Of a stretch of 64,000 nucleotides of DNA, positions 51,433 to 60,242 are shown piece after piece. The notes beneath the pieces are model-generated. The model had not been told where the DNA came from and did no database searches. It was given only the letters and a program-made list of their open reading frames with translations. Numbering within the stretch: position 1 is the stretch's first letter; every line of letters starts with the position of its first letter. The DNA lies in the NCBI RefSeq assembly GCF_900105325.1, contig NZ_FNSU01000003.1:1922001-1986000 (forward strand), written 5' to 3'. A program made the translations under genes and the position numbers. The DNA is from Pseudomonas marginalis (GTDB lineage Bacteria; Pseudomonadota; Gammaproteobacteria; Pseudomonadales; Pseudomonadaceae).

Positions 51433-52166
51433 TCAGCCTGCCCCCCAGCGAACGCGACCTGCATGCCTACGTCGATCATCAACTCCTGGACAGTGATCGC
51501 CGCGTGCTCGAAACCTATCTGGCCGCCCACCCCGAGGTCGCGGCCCAAGTGCAGGCGTGGCAACAGGACGCGCAATTGCTGCGCGCGTCCTTGAGCGGCG
51601 CCCTGCAACAACCGGCTAACCCGGCGCTGGACCCGGCACTGATTCGCCAGCGCCTCAAGCATCAATCGCGCCGCCACTATGCTACCGCTGCGGTCCTGCT
51701 GATGGCCGTCAGCCTCGGTGGCCTCGGCGGCTGGCAGGCCCGTGAAGCCACGCAACCGCCGCTGCTGCCGATGGCCGATGCGATGCAAGCGTTCCGCCTG
51801 TTTGCCCAGGAGGGCATCATGCCCGCCGACTATAACGGCCAGGACCGCGGCACGATGCAGGCGTGGCTCGACCGCTACTTCAATCAAGCCCATCGCCTGC
51901 CGGACTTGAGCCAAGCGGGCTTCACGCCCGTCAGCGGGCGACTGCTCACCACCGATCAAGGCGCCGCCGCCATGGTGCTGTACCAGGACGCACAAGGTCG
52001 GCGCATCAGCTTCTACATCCGCCCACCGGGCCCGGACAACGGTTTCCTGCCCCGTGGCGAGCGCACGGCGGATGGGTTGCAAGCGCAATACTGGTCCGGC
52101 GGCGGCTACAACTATGCGGTGGTCAGCCCGGCCGGCCAGCCGACGCCGCCCCTGCAGCCGTTCTAG
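51429..52166 (+). CDS. Anti-sigma factor, membrane-anchored
   Basis: The 245-residue protein has an N-terminal cytoplasmic anti-sigma domain (PPSERDLHAYVDHQLLDSDRRVLETYLAAHPEVAAQV in blocks, about 5-42), one membrane helix (about 84-102, ATAAVLLMAVSLGGLGGW) and a periplasmic domain (about 105-245). It should hold the ECF factor inactive until a periplasmic signal, probably oxidative, releases it. There is no HxxxCxxC zinc motif. The ATG at 51429 overlaps the sigma gene stop. Confidence 0.88.
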   Translation: MISLPPSERDLHAYVDHQLLDSDRRVLETYLAAHPEVAAQVQAWQQDAQLLRASLSGALQQPANPALDPALIRQRLKHQSRRHYATAAVLLMAVSLGGLGGWQAREATQPPLLPMADAMQAFRLFAQEGIMPADYNGQDRGTMQAWLDRYFNQAHRLPDLSQAGFTPVSGRLLTTDQGAAAMVLYQDAQGRRISFYIRPPGPDNGFLPRGERTADGLQAQYWSGGGYNYAVVSPAGQPTPPLQPF

Positions 52167-52228
52167 ATTGGTCAAATCGCCAGCGGCGCCCTAAAGTAAG
52201 CGACCACCGCACTACAGAGTGACTCGCA

Positions 52229-53323
52229 TTGGCCGTGCTCCCCCTTATCCGTCGTTTGCTCGGTAAAAAAACCGACACACACGACGACATGCCCATCCAG
52301 ACGTTCTTTCAGGACAAAGCCCGGCAACAGGGTTACACCCTCAGTGCTGGCCAAGCCCAGGCCATCGACGCGATGGCGCGCCAGACCCGGCACCTGCTCG
52401 CCAGCCAGCCGACCCGCAGCCTGTACCTGCACGGCCCGGTGGGGCGCGGCAAAAGCTGGCTGCTGGACGGTTTCTTCCAGGCGCTGCCCATCGCCGAAAA
52501 GCAACGCGTGCATTTCCATGAGTTTTTCGCCCGACTGCACCGCGGTATGTTCACGCACCAGGCGACGGACGATGCCTTGGCCATGACCCTGGACGAACTG
52601 CTCGACGGCTGCCGCGTGCTGTGTTTCGACGAGTTCCACGTGCACGACATCGGCGATGCCATGCTGATTACCCGGCTGTTCAAGGCCCTGTTCCAGCGTG
52701 GCGTGTGGGTGCTGGTCACCTCCAACTATCCACCCGAAGGACTGTTGCCCAACCCGCTGTACCACGAGCGTTTCAAGCCGGTGATCGACTTGATTGCCGC
52801 GCGTATGGACGTGCTGGAAGTCAGTTCGCCCGAGGACTTTCGCAGCCTGCCCCAGGCCCATGCCGCGCAACGCTTTACCACCGGTTGTTACCTGTGGCCG
52901 GGCACGCAGGCCCAGCGTGCGGCGCTCGGCCTGCCGGTCAGCGGCGGCCCGACGCAGACGCTGACGGTGGGCAACCGCACATTGATCTGCCGCCAGCATC
53001 AGGCACGCACCATCGTATTCACCTTCAACGATCTGTGCGAACAGCTGACGGCGGTGATGGACTACCTGTTGCTGTGCGAGGCGTTCGATCACTGGGTCAT
53101 CGACGGCCTGCCCCACCTGGCAGAGTGCCCGATCGCCGTGCAACAACGTTTTATCAACTTGGTGGACGTGCTTTACGACAAGGACAAGCACCTGGTCCTG
53201 ATCGGCGAACAACCGCTGGAACAGGCCATGAGCGGCCAGGCCATCGACCTGGCGCGCACCGCCAGTCGCCTGAACCAATTGCAACAGGCCAACCCGCAAC
53301 GGGCGCGCGACCCGGTATCATGA
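52229..53323 (+). CDS. zapE: Cell division ATPase ZapE (AFG1-like)
   Basis: The 364-residue P-loop ATPase has Walker A GPVGRGKS (about 69-76), HFHEFFARLHRGMF, Walker B VLCFDEFHVHD (about 130-140) and the sensor block VLVTSNYPPEGLLPNPL. ZapE associates with FtsZ during constriction in E. coli; the mitochondrial relative AFG1/LACE1 assists membrane protein turnover. The frame starts with TTG at 52229; GTG at 52235 is also possible. Pseudomonas usually also has another, conserved zapE copy, so this may be a paralog. Confidence 0.82.
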   Translation: MAVLPLIRRLLGKKTDTHDDMPIQTFFQDKARQQGYTLSAGQAQAIDAMARQTRHLLASQPTRSLYLHGPVGRGKSWLLDGFFQALPIAEKQRVHFHEFFARLHRGMFTHQATDDALAMTLDELLDGCRVLCFDEFHVHDIGDAMLITRLFKALFQRGVWVLVTSNYPPEGLLPNPLYHERFKPVIDLIAARMDVLEVSSPEDFRSLPQAHAAQRFTTGCYLWPGTQAQRAALGLPVSGGPTQTLTVGNRTLICRQHQARTIVFTFNDLCEQLTAVMDYLLLCEAFDHWVIDGLPHLAECPIAVQQRFINLVDVLYDKDKHLVLIGEQPLEQAMSGQAIDLARTASRLNQLQQANPQRARDPVS

Positions 53324-53362
53324 GCGCCATTTACGCCCCCTTGCCGAGTGATCGCGCCGTTC

Positions 53363-54667
53363 ATGAATACCCTCGCCCAACTCAAGGCCGGCCACTTGGC
53401 CGGCATTACGCGCCTGGACCTGTCCTGCGGGCTCACCGAATTCCCTGAGGAAATCTTCGGGCTGGCCGACTCCCTGGAAATCCTCAACCTCAGCGGCAAT
53501 GCCCTGAGCCGCCTGCCCGACGACCTGCACCGCCTGCCGCACCTGCGCGTGCTGTTCTGCTCGGACAACGCCTTTACCGAACTGCCGGAATGCCTGGGCC
53601 AATGCGCCAAACTGAGCATGATCGGCTTCAAGGCCAACCAGATCAGCCACGTGCCCGCCGCCGCGCTGCCGCCGTTGCTGCGCTGGCTGATCCTCACCGA
53701 TAACTGCATCAGCCAGCTCCCCTGCGAGTTGGGCGAGCGGCCGCTACTGCAGAAACTGATGCTCGCCGGTAACCAACTGACGCAGTTGCCGCAGAGCCTG
53801 GCCAACTGCAGCAATCTGGAGCTGATCCGCATTGCCTCCAACCGCCTCACACGCTTGCCCGAATGGCTGTTGACGCTGCCGAGCCTGACGTGGCTGGCCT
53901 ATGCGGGCAACCCGGTGGAAATGGCCGTGGATGTGGCGGTGGACGACACGACAGCGGCTATTCCCTGGACGGAACTGGAACTCGCAGACGTGCTGGGCGA
54001 AGGTGCCTCGGGGGTGATTCGCAAGGCCCTGTGGACCCCCATGGCCAAGCCCGTCGCCGTCAAGCTGTACAAGGGCACGATCACCAGCGACGGCTCGCCG
54101 CTGCACGAAATGCAGGCCTGCATCGCCGCCGGGTTGCACCCTAACCTGATCAAGGTGCAAGGCCGCGTGGTGGGTGCCCCCGAGGACCAGGCCGCGTTGG
54201 TCATGGACCTGATCGACCCGAGCTACCGCAACCTCGCCGCCCTGCCGAGCCTGGCCTCGTGCACCCGCGATGTCTACGACCCCGCCACCCGCTTCAGCCT
54301 CGACGTAGCCTTGCGCATGGCCCGGGGCATCGCCTCCGTGGCCGCGCATCTGCACCGGCACGGCATCACCCATGGCGACCTGTACGGGCACAATATCCTG
54401 TGGAATGAAGCGGGAGATTGTTTGCTCGGGGACTTTGGCGCGGCGTCGTTCCATGCCAAGGCAGACACCTTGGAAACACGAGCCTTGCAACGCATTGAAG
54501 TGCGCGCGTTCGGGGTGTTGCTGGGGGAATTGCTGGAGCGGGTTGAAGCGGGGTTGATTGACGAGGCGCTGGTAGCGTTGCAGAAAAGCTGTTGCCAGCC
54601 CGACGTGTTGGCACGGCCGAGCTTCGAAGAAATCAACGCCTTGCTGCAATCCATCCAACACCAATAA
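53363..54667 (+). CDS. Leucine-rich-repeat protein kinase
   Basis: The 434-residue protein joins six to seven leucine-rich repeats (about 15-185; e.g. LEILNLSGNALSRLPDDL, LQKLMLAGNQLTQLPQSL) to a C-terminal eukaryotic-like protein kinase (about 205-434). Kinase landmarks are GEGASG (212-217), the ATP-binding Lys234 in VAVKLYKG, the catalytic loop HGDLYGHN with Asp339 and Asn344 (HRD read as HGD) and DFG at 357-359. The key residues are present, so it may be active. No membrane helix is seen. The ATG at 53363 lacks a clear ribosome binding site; GTG at 53348 is an alternative. Substrates unknown. Confidence 0.88.
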   Translation: MNTLAQLKAGHLAGITRLDLSCGLTEFPEEIFGLADSLEILNLSGNALSRLPDDLHRLPHLRVLFCSDNAFTELPECLGQCAKLSMIGFKANQISHVPAAALPPLLRWLILTDNCISQLPCELGERPLLQKLMLAGNQLTQLPQSLANCSNLELIRIASNRLTRLPEWLLTLPSLTWLAYAGNPVEMAVDVAVDDTTAAIPWTELELADVLGEGASGVIRKALWTPMAKPVAVKLYKGTITSDGSPLHEMQACIAAGLHPNLIKVQGRVVGAPEDQAALVMDLIDPSYRNLAALPSLASCTRDVYDPATRFSLDVALRMARGIASVAAHLHRHGITHGDLYGHNILWNEAGDCLLGDFGAASFHAKADTLETRALQRIEVRAFGVLLGELLERVEAGLIDEALVALQKSCCQPDVLARPSFEEINALLQSIQHQ

Positions 54668-54672
54668 ACAAA

Positions 54673-54863
54673 TGTGGGAGGGGGGTTTGCCCTAATGCCA
54701 GTCAGTTAAGCTTACATCGCCTCCTGTAGGAGCTTGCTCGCGAAAAACGTCAACGATAACGCGTGCTTCCTGAATGAGCGCGGCGCCTGTGAGTTTTTCG
54801 CGAGCAAGCTCGCTCCTACAAAAAGCCTTAACTGACTGGCATTAAGGCTTGCCCCCTCCCACA
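54673..54863. repeat. Nested REPIN composite, copy 2 (inverted)
   Basis: The reverse complement matches the element at 24482-24667 nearly base for base, including the inner spacer (GCACGCGTTATCGTTGACG). Here the left inner REP lacks four bases (GTAGGAGCTTGCTCGCGAA instead of GTAGGAGCGAGCTTGC). It fills the 224-base gap between the convergent kinase and YebC-family genes. Confidence 0.92.
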
Positions 54864-54891
54864 TTTTGAATGCGTTTCTTCAGCGGATAAA

Positions 54892-55599
54892 TCAGCCCGC
54901 CAGGCCGACGAACATATCCTGCACGTCGTCGTGGTTGTCCAAGCCTTCGAGGAAGGCTTCGACTTCAGCCATCTGCTCATCGGTCAGGCCACTTACCGGG
55001 TTCTTCGAGATGTAGCCCAACTTGGCCGACAGCACGGTGAACCCCTGTTCCGGCAGGGCTTTTTGCACGGCGTCCAGGTCGGTGGTCTCGGTGATGAACA
55101 GGGTGGTGCCTTCCTCTTCGCCGTCTTCAAAGTCCTGCGCACCGGCTTCGATCGCGGCCATTTCCGCATCGGCATCCGGGGTGTCCGGCGAGGCTTCGAT
55201 CAGGCCGACATGGTTGAAATCCCAGGCCACGGAGCCGGAAGCACCCAGCTGCCCCTTGCGGAACGCCACGCGGATTTCCGCCACGGTGCGGTTGATGTTG
55301 TCGGTCACGCACTCGACGATCAACGGTACCTGGTGCGGGGCGAACCCTTCGTAGGTCACGCGGTGGTATTGCACGGTTTCACCGAGCAGACCGGCGCCCT
55401 TCTTGATCGCGCGTTCCAGGGTTTCCTTGGGCATCGAGGCCTTTTTGGCCTGTTCCACCACCAGACGCAGGTGGGCGTTGGTCGCGGTGTCGGCACCGTT
55501 GCGGGCGGCGATGGTGATTTCTTTCACCAGCTTGCCGAAGATCTTGCCCTTGGCATTGGATGCCGCTTCTTTATGTTTGACTTTCCACTGTGCGCCCAT
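54892..55599 (-). CDS. YebC/PmpR-family protein (YeeN-like paralog)
   Basis: The 235-residue protein begins MGAQWKVKHKEAASNAKGKIFGKL and has the YebC three-domain layout with TNAHLRLVVEQAKKASMPKETLERAIKKG and the acidic DFEDGEEEGTTLFITE strand. It resembles the YeeN branch rather than the longer YebC encoded next to ruvC. Members act as DNA-binding regulators (PmpR) or relieve ribosome stalling at proline stretches; which applies here is unclear. Confidence 0.88.
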   Translation of the reverse strand: MGAQWKVKHKEAASNAKGKIFGKLVKEITIAARNGADTATNAHLRLVVEQAKKASMPKETLERAIKKGAGLLGETVQYHRVTYEGFAPHQVPLIVECVTDNINRTVAEIRVAFRKGQLGASGSVAWDFNHVGLIEASPDTPDADAEMAAIEAGAQDFEDGEEEGTTLFITETTDLDAVQKALPEQGFTVLSAKLGYISKNPVSGLTDEQMAEVEAFLEGLDNHDDVQDMFVGLAG

Positions 55600-55698
55600 G
55601 ACTCACTCTCTTCTATACATCGCGCCGAAACGTCTACTGGCCGGCGCTTTGGGGGCAGAGTTTATAGCGCGAGAACGCATCGTTCCACCAAAAAACCC

Positions 55699-56556
55699 TC
55701 AGGGCGCCAACTCGAAAAACGCCTGAATCAGGCGCAACGAGCGCCGCCGCTCCATGCAACCGAGCAGGTGCCGGTTGAGCAGCCCCTCGCCCTCAATCGG
55801 CACCGCCTGCACCCGCGGGTCGGGGCTGACTTCCATGGACGAGACCACGCCCACCCCCAGCTCAGCGGCGACGGCTTCGGTCACCGCCTCGCGGCTGTCC
55901 AGCTCCAGCAGCACCTTGGGCTGCACATTCGCGGCCATGCAGGCCTCATCGAAGGTACGCCGGGTGATCGAGCTGGGCTCGCGCAGCACCATGATCATGT
56001 CGTTGAGTTGCTCGAGGCGAATACCCTCGGGTTGCTGCGCCCACGGGTGGCTGGCCGGCACCAATGCGCACATCCGCGACTCGCTCAACGGTTGCAGGTG
56101 CAGACCGTTGCGCGGTTCCACTTCGGTGAGCACCGCCACATCCGCATGCTCGGACAACAGCGCGGCCAGGGTTTCCTGGGCATTGCCCAGGCGCAGGTTG
56201 ACGGTAATCCCGGGGTAGCGCGCGCGCAGGCTGGCAATCATCGGCATCACCAGGTGCGGGCCGTCCGCCGCGACTTCCAGGCGCCCGCTCAGCAGTTGGC
56301 GGTTGGCCTCCAGCATGGTCTGGGCTTCGTCCACCAGGCCAAAGATCGCCCGTGTGATCGCCGCCAGCCGCGCGCCCTCTTCGGTCAACTCCACCCGCCG
56401 CGCGGTGCGGCGCAGCAACGGGATCTGGTAGTGCTCCTCCAGGGCCTTGATATGCCCGGTCACCGCCGGTTGGCTGATGAACAGCCGCGCGGCAGCACGG
56501 GTAAAACTGCCCTCGCGGGCCACGGCATCGAATGCGCGCAGTTGGAACAGGTTCAT
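55699..56556 (-). CDS. LysR-family regulator of 2-aminoethylphosphonate use
   Basis: The 285-residue LysR protein has the N-terminal HTH (GSFTRAAARLFISQPAVTGHIKALEEHYQIPLLRRTARRVELT in blocks, about 16-58) and an effector domain. It is divergent from phnW across 113 bases, the arrangement for an activator of phnWX in Pseudomonas. The ATG at 56556 gives the standard MNLFQLRAFDAV start; the open frame runs on into phnW and is a shadow there. Confidence 0.9.
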   Translation of the reverse strand: MNLFQLRAFDAVAREGSFTRAAARLFISQPAVTGHIKALEEHYQIPLLRRTARRVELTEEGARLAAITRAIFGLVDEAQTMLEANRQLLSGRLEVAADGPHLVMPMIASLRARYPGITVNLRLGNAQETLAALLSEHADVAVLTEVEPRNGLHLQPLSESRMCALVPASHPWAQQPEGIRLEQLNDMIMVLREPSSITRRTFDEACMAANVQPKVLLELDSREAVTEAVAAELGVGVVSSMEVSPDPRVQAVPIEGEGLLNRHLLGCMERRRSLRLIQAFFELAP

Positions 56557-56669
56557 GGTTATCGGCCTCACTGATAGCTCGCATAACAACAAACAATTTG
56601 ATTGATGACAAGCCAAACTGCAATTTAGGCGTCGTAGCTTCAACCCCCGATGCCTTGCGAGGACTTGAG

Positions 56670-57779
56670 ATGACCACTGCCGCGCCGATCCTGCTGACAC
56701 CTGGCCCCCTGACCACATCGAACCGCACCCGCCGGGCCATGATGGTGGACTGGGGTTCATGGGATGACCGCTTCAACCAACTCACTGCCAGCGTCTGCGC
56801 GCAATTGCTGGCGATCCTCCACGGCGAAGGCAGCCACCATTGCGTGCCGTTGCAAGGCAGCGGCACCTTTGCGGTCGAGGCCGCCATCGGCACCCTGGTC
56901 CCGCGTGACGGCAAGGTACTGGTGCTGATCAACGGCGCCTACGGCAAGCGCCTGGCCAGGATCTGCGAAGTGCTCGGCCGTGATTTGAGCACCTTTGAGA
57001 CCGCCGAGGACCAGCCCACTACCGCCGCCGATGTGGACCGCCTGCTGACGGTAGACAGCGCCATCACCCACGTTGCGTTGATCCACTGCGAAACCAGCAC
57101 CGGCATTCTCAACCCGCTGCCGCAGATCGCCGAGGTCGTCAAACACCACGGCAAGCGCCTGATCATCGACGCCATGAGCTCCTTCGGTGCGCTGCCGATC
57201 AATGCCCGCGAGGTGCCGTTCGACGCACTGATCGCCGCGTCCGGGAAGTGCCTGGAAGGCGTTCCGGGCATGGGCTTCGTCTTCGCGAACAAACAGGCGC
57301 TGGCCACCGCCCAGGGCAACTGCCATTCCCTGGCGATGGACCTGTTCGACCAGCACAGCTACATCGCCAAGACCGGCCAATGGCGCTTTACCCCGCCGAC
57401 CCATGTGGTCGCCGCCCTGCACGAAGCGCTGCTGCAATACCAGGAAGAAGGCGGCCTGCCCGCGCGCCACCGACGCTACGCCGACAACTGCCAGGCCTTG
57501 CTGGACGGCATGGCCGCACTGGGCCTGCGCAGCTTCCTGCCGGCGGCGATCCAGGCACCGATCATCGTGACCTTTCACGCACCGCAGGACCCGCGCTACC
57601 AGTTCAAGGACTTCTACGAACGGGTCAAGGCCAAGGGGTTCATTCTGTACCCGGGCAAATTGACCGAGGTGGAGACGTTCCGCGTGGGCTGCATCGGCCA
57701 TGTCGATGCGCAAGGGATGCGCGCAGCGGTCAAGGCGATCGCCGAGGTGCTGGAAGAAATGGAAGTGTCGGACATCTGA
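56670..57779 (+). CDS. phnW: 2-aminoethylphosphonate-pyruvate transaminase
   Basis: The 369-residue class V PLP aminotransferase converts 2-aminoethylphosphonate and pyruvate to phosphonoacetaldehyde and alanine. It has LLTPGPLTTSNRTRRAMMVDWGSWD at the start, IIDAMSSFGALPIN (PLP Asp) and the Schiff-base Lys in ASGKCLEGVPGMGFVF near 193. The ATG at 56670 has GAGGA 6 bases upstream. phnX follows 27 bases later. Confidence 0.96.
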   Translation: MTTAAPILLTPGPLTTSNRTRRAMMVDWGSWDDRFNQLTASVCAQLLAILHGEGSHHCVPLQGSGTFAVEAAIGTLVPRDGKVLVLINGAYGKRLARICEVLGRDLSTFETAEDQPTTAADVDRLLTVDSAITHVALIHCETSTGILNPLPQIAEVVKHHGKRLIIDAMSSFGALPINAREVPFDALIAASGKCLEGVPGMGFVFANKQALATAQGNCHSLAMDLFDQHSYIAKTGQWRFTPPTHVVAALHEALLQYQEEGGLPARHRRYADNCQALLDGMAALGLRSFLPAAIQAPIIVTFHAPQDPRYQFKDFYERVKAKGFILYPGKLTEVETFRVGCIGHVDAQGMRAAVKAIAEVLEEMEVSDI

Positions 57780-57806
57780 TTGCCCCCTACCCACAGGATC
57801 TGAACC

Positions 57807-58634
57807 ATGAACTATCAAAACCCCAACACCCTCCAGGCCGTCATCCTCGACTGGGCCGGCACCGTGGTCGACTTCGGCTCCTTCGCCCCCACGCAGATTT
57901 TCGTCGAGGCCTTCGCCGAATTCGATGTGCAGGTATCCATCGAAGAAGCCCGTGGCCCGATGGGCATGGGCAAGTGGGACCATATCCGCACCCTGTGCGA
58001 CCAGCCGCAAGTCGCCGAGCGCTACCGCCAGGCATTCGGCCGCACGCCCACCGATGACGACGTGACGGCCATCTACCAGCGCTTCATGCCGTTGCAGATC
58101 GAGAAGATCGCCGAACACTCGGCGCTGATCCCCGGCGCCCTCGACACCATCGGCCAACTGCGCGGGCAAGGCATCAAGATCGGCTCCTGCTCGGGCTATC
58201 CCAAGCAAGTCATGGACAAGGTCGTCGCCCTGGCCGCCACCAACGGCTACGTCGCCGACCACGTGGTCGCCACCGACGAAGTGCCCAACGGCCGCCCATG
58301 GCCAGCCCAGGCACTCGCCAACGTGATCGCCCTGGGCATCGACGATGTGGCGGCGTGCGTCAAGGTCGACGACACCGTGCCAGGCATCCTCGAAGGCCGC
58401 CGCGCCGGGATGTGGACCGTGGCCCTGACCTGCTCCGGCAATGCCCTGGGCCTGACCTACGCGCAGTTCCGCGCCCTGGACAGCGCCACGTTGGCCAGCG
58501 AACGCACGCGCATCGAAGCGATGTTCGCAAGCTCCCGCCCCCATTACCTGATCGATACCATTACCGACCTGCCGGCCGTCATCGCCGACATCAACCAGCG
58601 CCTGGCCCGTGGCGAAATGCCGCAAAGCGACTGA
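57807..58634 (+). CDS. phnX: Phosphonoacetaldehyde hydrolase (phosphonatase)
   Basis: The 275-residue HAD-superfamily enzyme breaks the carbon-phosphorus bond of phosphonoacetaldehyde, giving acetaldehyde and phosphate. Landmarks: nucleophile Asp in VILDWAGTVVDFGSFAP (about 13-29), the Schiff-base Lys in GPMGMGKWDHI near residue 56, and KVDDTVPGILEGRRAGMWTV near 191-210. With PhnW it lets the cell use 2-aminoethylphosphonate as phosphorus or nitrogen source. Confidence 0.96.
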   Translation: MNYQNPNTLQAVILDWAGTVVDFGSFAPTQIFVEAFAEFDVQVSIEEARGPMGMGKWDHIRTLCDQPQVAERYRQAFGRTPTDDDVTAIYQRFMPLQIEKIAEHSALIPGALDTIGQLRGQGIKIGSCSGYPKQVMDKVVALAATNGYVADHVVATDEVPNGRPWPAQALANVIALGIDDVAACVKVDDTVPGILEGRRAGMWTVALTCSGNALGLTYAQFRALDSATLASERTRIEAMFASSRPHYLIDTITDLPAVIADINQRLARGEMPQSD

Positions 58635-58747
58635 TAGAGGTCAAGACAACGACATCGCACCGGGCAAACCGCGCAAAACAGGCTTACAGTAAAAGGACTT
58701 CGTCGCCAAAGAACGAAGGTTCGCCCTGATGAGTGAGGAACCCAGCG

Positions 58748-59305
58748 ATGCCGTGGAAAAATTCCGATACGCGCTACAGCACCATGTCGATTGCGCTGCA
58801 CTGGTTGATGGTGGTGCTACTGGCGGTGGTCTACGCCTGCATTGAGTTACGCGGACAGTTTCCCAAAGGCAGCGGTGCACGGACGTTGATCGTCGAGATG
58901 CATTTTATGTTCGGCCTCACCGTGTTTGTGCTGGTGTGGCTGCGCCTGTTCGCGCGCAGCCTGGGGGTTGCGCCGAGGATCGTCCCCGCCCCGCCGCAAT
59001 GGCAAAGCCTGCTGGCCACGCTGATGCACTTCGCGCTGTACGCCTTGATGATCGGCATGCCGATTGCCGGTTGGCTGATCGTCAGTGCCGAGGGGCATTC
59101 GGTGATGTTCTATGGGATCGAGTTGCCGCCGCTGATCGCTGAAAACAAGGCGCTGGCCAAAGAGATTGAAGGCTGGCATGTGTGGTTCGGCAAGGCCGGT
59201 TACTGGCTGATCGGGCTGCATGCGTTGGCGGGGATCTTTCATCATTATGTGATGCGTGATAACACGGCGCTGCGGATGATGCCGGGTAAGCGTGCTAGGC
59301 TGTAA
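58748..59305 (+). CDS. Cytochrome b561 (second copy)
   Basis: The 185-residue membrane protein has four helices and the b561 His pattern (YSTMSIALHWLMVVLLAVVYA first helix; MHFMFGLTVFVLVWLRLFAR second; GLHALAGIFHHYVMRDNTALRMM at the end), in blocks. It is closer to the YodB-type b561 family than the copy at 49138. GAGG lies 9 bases before the ATG at 58748. Its 3' end overlaps the convergent desulfhydrase gene by 11 bases. Confidence 0.9.
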   Translation: MPWKNSDTRYSTMSIALHWLMVVLLAVVYACIELRGQFPKGSGARTLIVEMHFMFGLTVFVLVWLRLFARSLGVAPRIVPAPPQWQSLLATLMHFALYALMIGMPIAGWLIVSAEGHSVMFYGIELPPLIAENKALAKEIEGWHVWFGKAGYWLIGLHALAGIFHHYVMRDNTALRMMPGKRARL

Positions 59306-60185
59306 ACCCTCGGCGGCCTTGCAAGCCGCCGGTATGCACGAAGATCAGGCGAGTGCCGGGTAAGAACCGCCCGGCCTCGATCTGCTGCTTCAACGCCAAC
59401 AACGCCTTGCCGGTATAGAGCGGTTCCAGCGGTACACCGCAGGCCTGTTCAGCGGTCTCGATAAAGTCCAGTAGCAGCGGATCTACCTTGGCAAAACCGC
59501 CCCGACTGGCGTCCAGCAATTCATAACCACCCTGCACCAGGGCACTCACGTTCTGTGCCACACCATGATCATCCGGTACCGCCATGGCGCCATACACCGG
59601 ATGCGCGCCCGCCTCCGCCAACGCCAACCCCGCCAACGTCGTACCGGTGCCTGCCGCCAACCACCAGGCATCGTAATCGGCCCAGCCCACGGTGCTCAAT
59701 TGCCGGCGTGCCTGCTCGACCAAGACCCCGCAACCCAATGCCCCGGCCATCCCGCCGCCGCCTTCGGGCACGGGGTAAAGATCGGGATATTGCGCGCGCC
59801 ACGGCAACCAGAAATCCTCCGCGTGGCGCGCGCGGTAGCCGGCATAGCCCAGCCAATGCAACTGCATGCCAAAGCCTTTCAGATCGAGGACTGTGGGGGT
59901 GTCTTGAGGGTGACCACGCAACAGGCCGACGGTGGGAAAACCAAAGCGCTTGCCCGCCGCTGCCAGCGCGTGCAGATGGTTGGAGTAAGCACCGCCGAGG
60001 CTGACGATGCCGCTGGCACCGGCCTGCTGCGCCTGGGCCAGATGTTGGGTGAGCTTGAACCACTTATTGCCGCTGATCAGTGGGTCGATACGGTCCAGGC
60101 GCAGCACGGCCAGCTCGACGCCGTTCAGCCACTCCAGCGCTAACGGTTCAAGCGGTGCATGGGGAAGCCAATCGAAAGGACCCAT
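59295..60185 (-). CDS. PLP-dependent D-cysteine desulfhydrase/ACC deaminase family protein
   Basis: The 296-residue fold-type II PLP enzyme has the Schiff-base Lys in ISGNKWFKL near 39-46, the GGAYSNHLHALAAAGKRFGF block (about 64-83) and the phosphate-binding AAGTGTTLAGLALA loop (about 177-190). The family includes D-cysteine desulfhydrase and 1-aminocyclopropane-1-carboxylate deaminase. True ACC deaminases have two diagnostic residues that cannot be judged safely here; desulfhydrase or an unknown amino acid is as likely. It is read after fadH but a terminator separates them. Confidence 0.85.
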   Translation of the reverse strand: MGPFDWLPHAPLEPLALEWLNGVELAVLRLDRIDPLISGNKWFKLTQHLAQAQQAGASGIVSLGGAYSNHLHALAAAGKRFGFPTVGLLRGHPQDTPTVLDLKGFGMQLHWLGYAGYRARHAEDFWLPWRAQYPDLYPVPEGGGGMAGALGCGVLVEQARRQLSTVGWADYDAWWLAAGTGTTLAGLALAEAGAHPVYGAMAVPDDHGVAQNVSALVQGGYELLDASRGGFAKVDPLLLDFIETAEQACGVPLEPLYTGKALLALKQQIEAGRFLPGTRLIFVHTGGLQGRRGFTA

Positions 60186-60203
60186 CGGGCGGCATCTGCA
60201 TCG

Positions 60204-60234
60204 AAAAAGGGGCGGTAGTCTAACACCGCCCCTT
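60204..60234 (-). terminator. Rho-independent terminator of fadH
   Basis: On the minus strand AAGGGGCGGT and ACCGCCCCTT form a 10-base stem with an 8-base loop and end in a T run, 9 bases after the fadH stop. Confidence 0.9.
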
Positions 60235-60242
60235 GCGTCGCC

